Source: Asterias amurensis (lineage: Eukaryota; Echinodermata; Asteroidea; Forcipulatida; Asteriidae). Taken from it: 64,000 bases of DNA. Both the position numbers and the translations under genes were made by a program. This document shows, one piece after another, positions 60,701-64,000 of this stretch. The stretch spans positions 23,332,965 to 23,396,964 of the forward strand of contig NC_092656.1 in assembly GCF_032118995.1 (NCBI RefSeq), read 5' to 3'. The stretch's first letter is position 1. Every line of letters begins with the position of its first letter. The notes beneath the pieces were generated by a model. The model did not search any database. It was not told the origin of the DNA and worked only from the letters and a program-made list of their open reading frames with translations.

Positions 60701-62870
60701 TTGCATTATTCAGTCAAACATAATGATTCATAGGATGGCACCAGCTTTTTCTTTCAGTCAGAACATTTATTCTATTTTAAATACCAAAACAGAAGAAATT
60801 TATGATCAATAAGTAGTAATAACAATTGTATAGCAAGTAGCTTGTAACACCCGGGGATGTCTCAAAGCAATCATTATTTTTTTCTACAAGGTAAGCAAAG
60901 CTAAGTTTGAAACATAAGACCCACTTTTGTTCCGTAAGAAAATATAAATAATTATGACATACCTTTAGAAGTGACTTGAGCGGTTTTTGCTCTGATCCAA
61001 TTCCAGCTTCATCGCTTCCTTTGTCTGAAATGTACAACCTCTCCATTTTGGCTCCTATCAAATATAATAGCATAAAAAACAAATATCATTGAAAGTTTTT
61101 ACAAAATTATAAAAAGAAAATAACTCAACAATGATGTCGAATCCATAATATCTTCTTTCAATTCTTTTACCGCTAATGCCGCGATATGTCGATTGTCCCC
61201 CGAAAGTGCGCAGAATTATTTCCCAGGAAAGAAAAGATACCCAATCCGCACTTCGTGTACAAACATATGGACACGCGTCTGGCAACTACAAAGAATGGTT
61301 CCCCAATCCGTGCTTTGTGTAAAAGCATATGGACACGCGTCTGGGAACTACGAAGAATAGTTCCCAGACGCGTGTCCGTATATTTGTACATGAAGCGCAG
61401 ATTGGGTATCTTTTCTTCCCAGGACGAACGTGTGCAGTGAAATTTAATGCAGGGTTTTTGTATCTGACAAGATGTGGTCTGTTAAGGTGTATTCTAAGGA
61501 GTAAAAATCAATTTTAAATTTTGAAATCGGATGTTTGGTTGCAGAGATATACCGATTTTAATGAGCGTGGATCGTGCAAAAAACGATCAAGTGTTCAAGT
61601 TCAATTGTTATGTTTTTCTTCATATCGGCTACGGCCAAGTTTAATGCACAGCCTATGGCAATAGAGGGCGCACTATAGACGAGCGCCCTCTATCAATGGG
61701 GAGGTTTACAAACTGTGCTGTGCGGCGCTAGTATGATTTTTATGAACGGCAAAAAGTGATATTTTGTGAATCAAACTGAGGAGCGGCATCAGGGGAAATT
61801 GTTAACTATAAAAATTAAATATGTAAATATTAAATATAAGAAATCTTGATTCAAAAAACGGAAAACGCCGACAAAAATAGGTTTTTATGGTAAAAGCTAT
61901 GCGACTAGATGTTCCATGTGCGGAATTTTATCAGCTACACGATGATCGTAATCTCATTTTGTGTAAAGATGTGCTCCCTCATCGCAAAAAAACGTCTTCG
62001 GGCTTCTTCGGCGCTTTCAGAAGATTTCCGAAATCCGTAGTCCACAAGGTTCATAGGTGACGTCATGCACAAACGAATGGGTGCTGCACGCGAGGCCAAG
62101 CCTCTGGTTTTTGTCGTTGCTCTCAATTTTTTACAATATCTCCGAAACTATTCATCCGATTTCAAATATTTTTGAAATGTAAGCACAAGGAGAGAATGCT
62201 CCTGCCTGCTGTTAAGTCTCATAGTTGTGAGTTGTACAAAATGTGAGTTATGATTTAATATATTTCATTTTTTTCTTCCGGGGCTGTGTGTGTGTGTGTG
62301 TTTTGGTACACGTGAAATCAACTTGATGGAACTGCCTAGTTCTACTTGCTTGTCCTGGGAAAAAAATCTGCGCACGGTCGGGGGGCAATCAGCATATCTG
62401 CATTAGCGGTAAAAGAGCGTTAGTTGAGAAAATTCACACGCAAAATTCACTTGATTTTAACTCAAAATCTGTGATACCTACATTTGAACAACTCCAAGTG
62501 CAAGTGTAGTGCGCATGCTATCTGCAACTTCTGAAGCATTAGATCGGTAAGTTTCATGATGCAGAACGCTGCAGATGGTTTTTCAAGGAAGCGAAAGGTT
62601 TTGATATCAGTGGTGCTGGGGCCAAGGATACGGAGTGGATTGGACCGATTTATGGGGCTAGAACTAGTCCAGTGATGGAGCTGTCACAACAGTGTCTGGT
62701 AGGTGGTTCCACAGACAGATGGCGATTGGTATGAATGAGTGTCTTGAACTATCCATCATCCACGCGGCGTGTCCTGTTCAACAGTGTTTTACCTGATGAT
62801 TTAAATTACTATGCACATTGTAAATAAAACATTAATGTAAACTTGATATTTACTCACCTAAATCAGCCAT
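45718..62870 (-). CDS. NARS1: Cytosolic asparaginyl-tRNA synthetase
   Basis: Complete 20-exon gene on the minus strand, 1659 nt, 552 aa (human 548). Exons in transcript order: 62870-62858, 61054-60963, 59917-59852, 59445-59353, 59089-59000, 57637-57559, 56918-56848, 55773-55687, 54568-54482, 53901-53845, 53577-53537, 53048-53012, 51845-51768, 51424-51303, 50886-50751, 48737-48624, 48269-48222, 47644-47561, 46741-46610, 45849-45718; all phases agree. Order: N-terminal appendix ([20 protein letters not shown]), a charged helix, an OB-fold anticodon-binding domain ([20 protein letters not shown]) and a class II catalytic core with motif 2 ([18 protein letters not shown], 322-339) and motif 3 ([10 protein letters not shown], 518-527), ending RFIERCTP like human. 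It charges tRNA-Asn with asparagine in the cytosol. The ATG exon holds just 13 coding nt. Confidence 0.96.
46804..46957. repeat. Possible MITE with ATAGACCTTA ends
   Basis: AATAGACCTTA at the left and TAAGGTCTAT at the right, with CCTAGAGGT facing ACCTCTAGG inside. In NARS1 intron 18. Confidence 0.5.
47095..47350 (+). mobile_element. Non-LTR retrotransposon 3' ORF fragment
   Basis: A degraded frame reads [16 protein letters not shown] and then [19 protein letters not shown]. This resembles the C-terminal tail of non-LTR reverse transcriptases (Cys-Cys-x-(E/Q)TxxHLL pattern) in marine invertebrates. In NARS1 intron 18, antisense to the gene. Confidence 0.6.
47751..48018 (+). repeat. Two-copy 137-bp tandem repeat
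   Basis: Units beginning GCATTCTGCTCTACCAGCC at 47751 and 47888, nearly identical through GGGGGTAACCATGTTTCAGC. In NARS1 intron 17. Confidence 0.9.
48328..48590. repeat. TTAA MITE, family 3, right-truncated
   Basis: TTAAAGGAACATTACAGAAT onward, matching 31624-31978. The right end is missing just before NARS1 exon 16. Confidence 0.7.
48756..49283. repeat. Two joined TTAA MITEs of the main family
   Basis: A near-full copy (48756-49148), then a short left end of the GGAAGGTACAC subfamily fused to a main-family right half ending at 49283. The TTAA between them is shared. Confidence 0.75.
49693..50348. repeat. hAT-like MITE with 8-bp TSD
   Basis: 656 bp. Ends TAGTGCTGGGCGAATAG and ATTCGCCCAGGCCTA; flanking duplication GTAGTAAC at 49685-49692 and 50349-50356. 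Inner arms repeat TATCCGAAATTAACCGGATA-like motifs and CGCTAGAGGGCGCT. End sequence and TSD length fit the hAT superfamily. No transposase seen. Confidence 0.88.
50518..50661 (+). repeat. TTTG microsatellite, two blocks
   Basis: Two runs of TTTG (about 16 and 13 units) separated by a duplicated spacer TAGAGTCCTCATTTTGTCAT. In NARS1 intron 15. Confidence 0.95.
51545..51720 (-). repeat. tRNA-derived SINE (family S3)
   Basis: Minus-strand A box GGGCTAGTTGGATGAGCG and B box GGTTCGAATCACAC; no full tRNA fold. In NARS1 intron 13. Confidence 0.55.
52360..52440. repeat. 81-bp MITE with GCAGCCGATT ends
   Basis: Ends GCAGCCGATTTCACG and TTGCGTAATCGGCTGC, in NARS1 intron 12. Confidence 0.75.
52625..52981. 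repeat. TTAA MITE, family 2, second copy
   Basis: Shares the interior and right end with 4004-4376 (AGAAAGTGCCCAATGGCTTTAA as blocks); the left end is altered. It ends about 30 bp from NARS1 exon 12. Confidence 0.8.
54941..55124. repeat. MITE of the GGTTCATACTTCC family, third copy
   Basis: AGTTCCAACTTCCTGCGAAT at the left and CACATTCGCATGAAGTGTGAACC (as blocks) at the right. In NARS1 intron 8. Confidence 0.65.
55852..56076. repeat. TTAA MITE main family, half copy
   Basis: From the central GACCTCAGATTTAGAACTTT through ATAGTGTCCAGTGTCTTTAA. In NARS1 intron 7. Confidence 0.75.
56276..56804 (+). mobile_element. LINE 3' end (CR1/L2-like)
   Basis: Reverse-transcriptase C-terminus: [16 protein letters not shown], then [16 protein letters not shown] (another frame), then [20 protein letters not shown], typical of CR1/L2/Rex-type LINEs. 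At least two frame breaks. The 3' tail is GCGCTCTATAAGACCTCG plus an ATT run. 5'-truncated, as usual for LINEs. In NARS1 intron 7, antisense. Confidence 0.85.
56990..57303. repeat. GCTTAAG-type MITE copy
   Basis: AATTTCATAGAACTGCTTAAG at the left as blocks and GCTTAAGCAGCTCTATGAAA at the right. In NARS1 intron 6. Confidence 0.7.
57638..58999. other. NARS1 intron 5, no recognisable feature
   Basis: 1.36 kb with GCGCATGCGC-type CG patches near 57840 and 58690 in AT-rich sequence. Short ORFs here have no recognisable similarity. I see nothing else. Confidence 0.5.
59640..59740 (-). repeat. S1 SINE head, minus strand
   Basis: TGAATCCACACTCTGCTGAT and CTCTTAACCGCTCAGCCATG, the complements of B and A boxes. 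In NARS1 intron 3. Confidence 0.75.
60148..60425. repeat. MITE with GAGTTATATAAGAACTAGAG ends
   Basis: Ends GAGTTATATAAGAACTAGAG and CTCTAGTTCTTATATATAAC; CG-rich interior, unlike its surroundings. A diverged inverted copy is at 9508-9711. In NARS1 intron 2. Confidence 0.85.
61222..61424. repeat. Foldback element with duplicated arm
   Basis: CCCAGGAAAGAAAAGATACC and GGTATCTTTTCTTCCCAGG ends. The block CATATGGACACGCGTCTGG occurs twice on one arm and once (CCAGACGCGTGTCCGTATAT) on the other. In NARS1 intron 1. Confidence 0.85.
61425..62857. other. NARS1 intron 1, distal part
   Basis: Mostly unremarkable. A small hairpin ATAGAGGGCGC/GCGCCCTCTAT lies near 61663-61698, a TG run near 62286-62302, and a possible old repeat at 62560-62790 (TGGTAGGTGGTTCCACAGAC). 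No gene seen. Confidence 0.45.
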
Positions 62871-63265
62871 TTGCTGTGAAGTAGAGAGATATTTAGTGAA
62901 CAGACTGTTAAATACCACACCTCGTTTTCTACCCAAATGAACTGCAGACCGCAACATGGCACGTACACATGTACAGTATTGAACAAGTAGTTCGTGTCAG
63001 TGGAGAGTTTAATTTATATTGCACTTACGATTAGGTATTTTGTGTGTGCCATTCGACAGTAGGCCTAAAGCCCGAAAGTGCAGTAGGAGTTCAGAAAAAA
63101 ACTTTATGTATAAGCCGTTGCATCATCTTCTTGTTGGACTTGAACCTCCAAGCCCAAAAGTATGATGAAAACTTTGAAATTGGTGTCATAATTCTGGTTT
63201 TCTGAAGAACGCGTTTAAAGCACTCATTAAAAAAAAAAAAAAAAAAGTAAGAAGAAAAAATATGG
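62871..63265 (-). promoter_or_regulatory. NARS1 5' leader and promoter region
   Basis: The 395 bp between the NARS1 ATG and the tRNA-Ser gene must hold the NARS1 start. On the minus strand CTTCACAG lies just before GCAAATGGC, so a further upstream non-coding exon is possible. No clear TATA box was seen. Confidence 0.3.
63255..63260 (-). terminator. RNA polymerase III terminator of tRNA-Ser
   Basis: Six T residues on the minus strand start 5 nt after the tRNA 3' end, a standard Pol III stop. Confidence 0.85.
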
Positions 63266-63347
63266 CGTAGTCGGCAGGATTCGAACCTGCGCGGGGAGAC
63301 CCCAATAGATTTCTAGTCTATCGCCTTAACCGCTCGGCCACGACTAC
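63266..63347 (-). tRNA. trnS-AGA: tRNA-Ser (anticodon AGA)
   Basis: An 82-nt type II tRNA on the minus strand. The acceptor stem GTAGTCG pairs with CGACTAC. The A box is TGGCCGAGCGGTTAAGG. The anticodon stem ATAGA/TCTAT flanks the loop CTAGAAA (anticodon AGA). A variable arm (TTGGGGTCTCCCC) and B box GGTTCGAATCC follow, then discriminator G. It has no intron, and the sequence is almost the canonical animal tRNA-Ser. It reads IGA after editing, decoding UCU/UCC/UCA. Confidence 0.97.
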
Positions 63348-64000
63348 TTGACATGATACGTAATTTTATACTTTATAAACCTTAAACTTAAAAAACGTAA
63401 TATTTTTATATGATAAAAATACAGGCTGAACACTACTAAGCTATGGAAACCAGATTGGTACTTCCCCAAAAGGTTAAATTAATGGAGAGGTCCAGTCAAA
63501 ATATAGACCTTTCTTTTGTTGATAAACAAACCGCCTTGGTTGGCATGGTCGGCCGAATGTTAGTAAAACACTCAATCGTAAAAACAGATGTTTCAACAAA
63601 ATTCAACATTTTCTGCAAACTTTCAATTAAATAAAATACCTCTCATAATTAGTTGTTTTGTTTTTGAACAAAATTAACAAATTTGGTAACATTGTTACCA
63701 AAAATAGCGATCTTTTCTTGATTTGCACTTATGGCTTTCCATAGTTTTCCAATCTGGGTTGGCAAAAACTCGGGCTGTGACGTTGCAAAAGAAAGGTCTA
63801 TACCCTTCATGAAAAAAACGAAACGGGTCAACTCGTACCCAAAATATTGTACCCAAGTCAACTCGTACCCAGGTCAACTCGTACCATACAACGTACATTG
63901 TATGCCGAAACGGAGAATTTCCGTGTGGCGTGATTTTGTAGATGATTGCGATAGGAAATAAAAATGATGTTCTACCATCATATCATGTATGGAGCTCACT
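63348..64000. other. Right edge, no gene recognised
   Basis: About 650 bp upstream of tRNA-Ser. It has a short tandem GTCAACTCGTACCCA motif near 63827-63890 (three units); otherwise nothing identifiable. Confidence 0.5.

Overview
The window is animal nuclear DNA: AT-rich, with long introns full of short repeats and GT-AG splicing. The protein families are vertebrate-like, but the repeat landscape is that of a marine invertebrate: several TTAA-flanked MITE families, tRNA-derived SINEs and a CR1/L2-like LINE tail. I infer an echinoderm, probably a sea star. That rests on memory of the commonest MITE, not on a search. I saw no prophage, CRISPR array, endogenous virus or LTR element.

Layout. (1) About 72-11982, + strand: last ten coding exons of an MCTP gene (multiple C2 domains and transmembrane region protein), cut by the left window edge, then a likely 5.3 kb 3' UTR ending near 17270. 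(2) 18030-20110, - strand: RPL36, three coding exons plus a probable untranslated first exon near 21165-21194. (3) 21328-41887, + strand: a complete BLM (Bloom syndrome RecQ helicase) gene, 24 exons, 1483 aa, divergent from RPL36 across a compact promoter. (4) 45718-62870, - strand: a complete cytosolic asparaginyl-tRNA synthetase (NARS1), 20 exons, 552 aa, convergent with BLM. (5) 63266-63347, - strand: tRNA-Ser(AGA), upstream of NARS1.

These are separate housekeeping functions rather than a pathway: ER-linked Ca2+/lipid sensing (MCTP), ribosome (RPL36), recombination and fork repair (BLM), and translation (NARS1, tRNA-Ser). The only obvious shared regulation is the RPL36/BLM bidirectional promoter.

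The less ordinary content is in the non-coding DNA: a 47-copy 13-bp minisatellite; a tandem copy of the end of a BLM helicase exon with its splice donor; a minisatellite carrying splice-donor-like motifs beside the real donor; a MITE whose TTAA forms position +6 of a BLM donor; foldback elements inserted in SINEs, with an empty site visible in the same window; a SINE and a LINE with matching 3' tails; a hAT MITE with a perfect 8-bp target duplication; and a transcribed hairpin in the MCTP 3' UTR. I found no convincing new multigene system.
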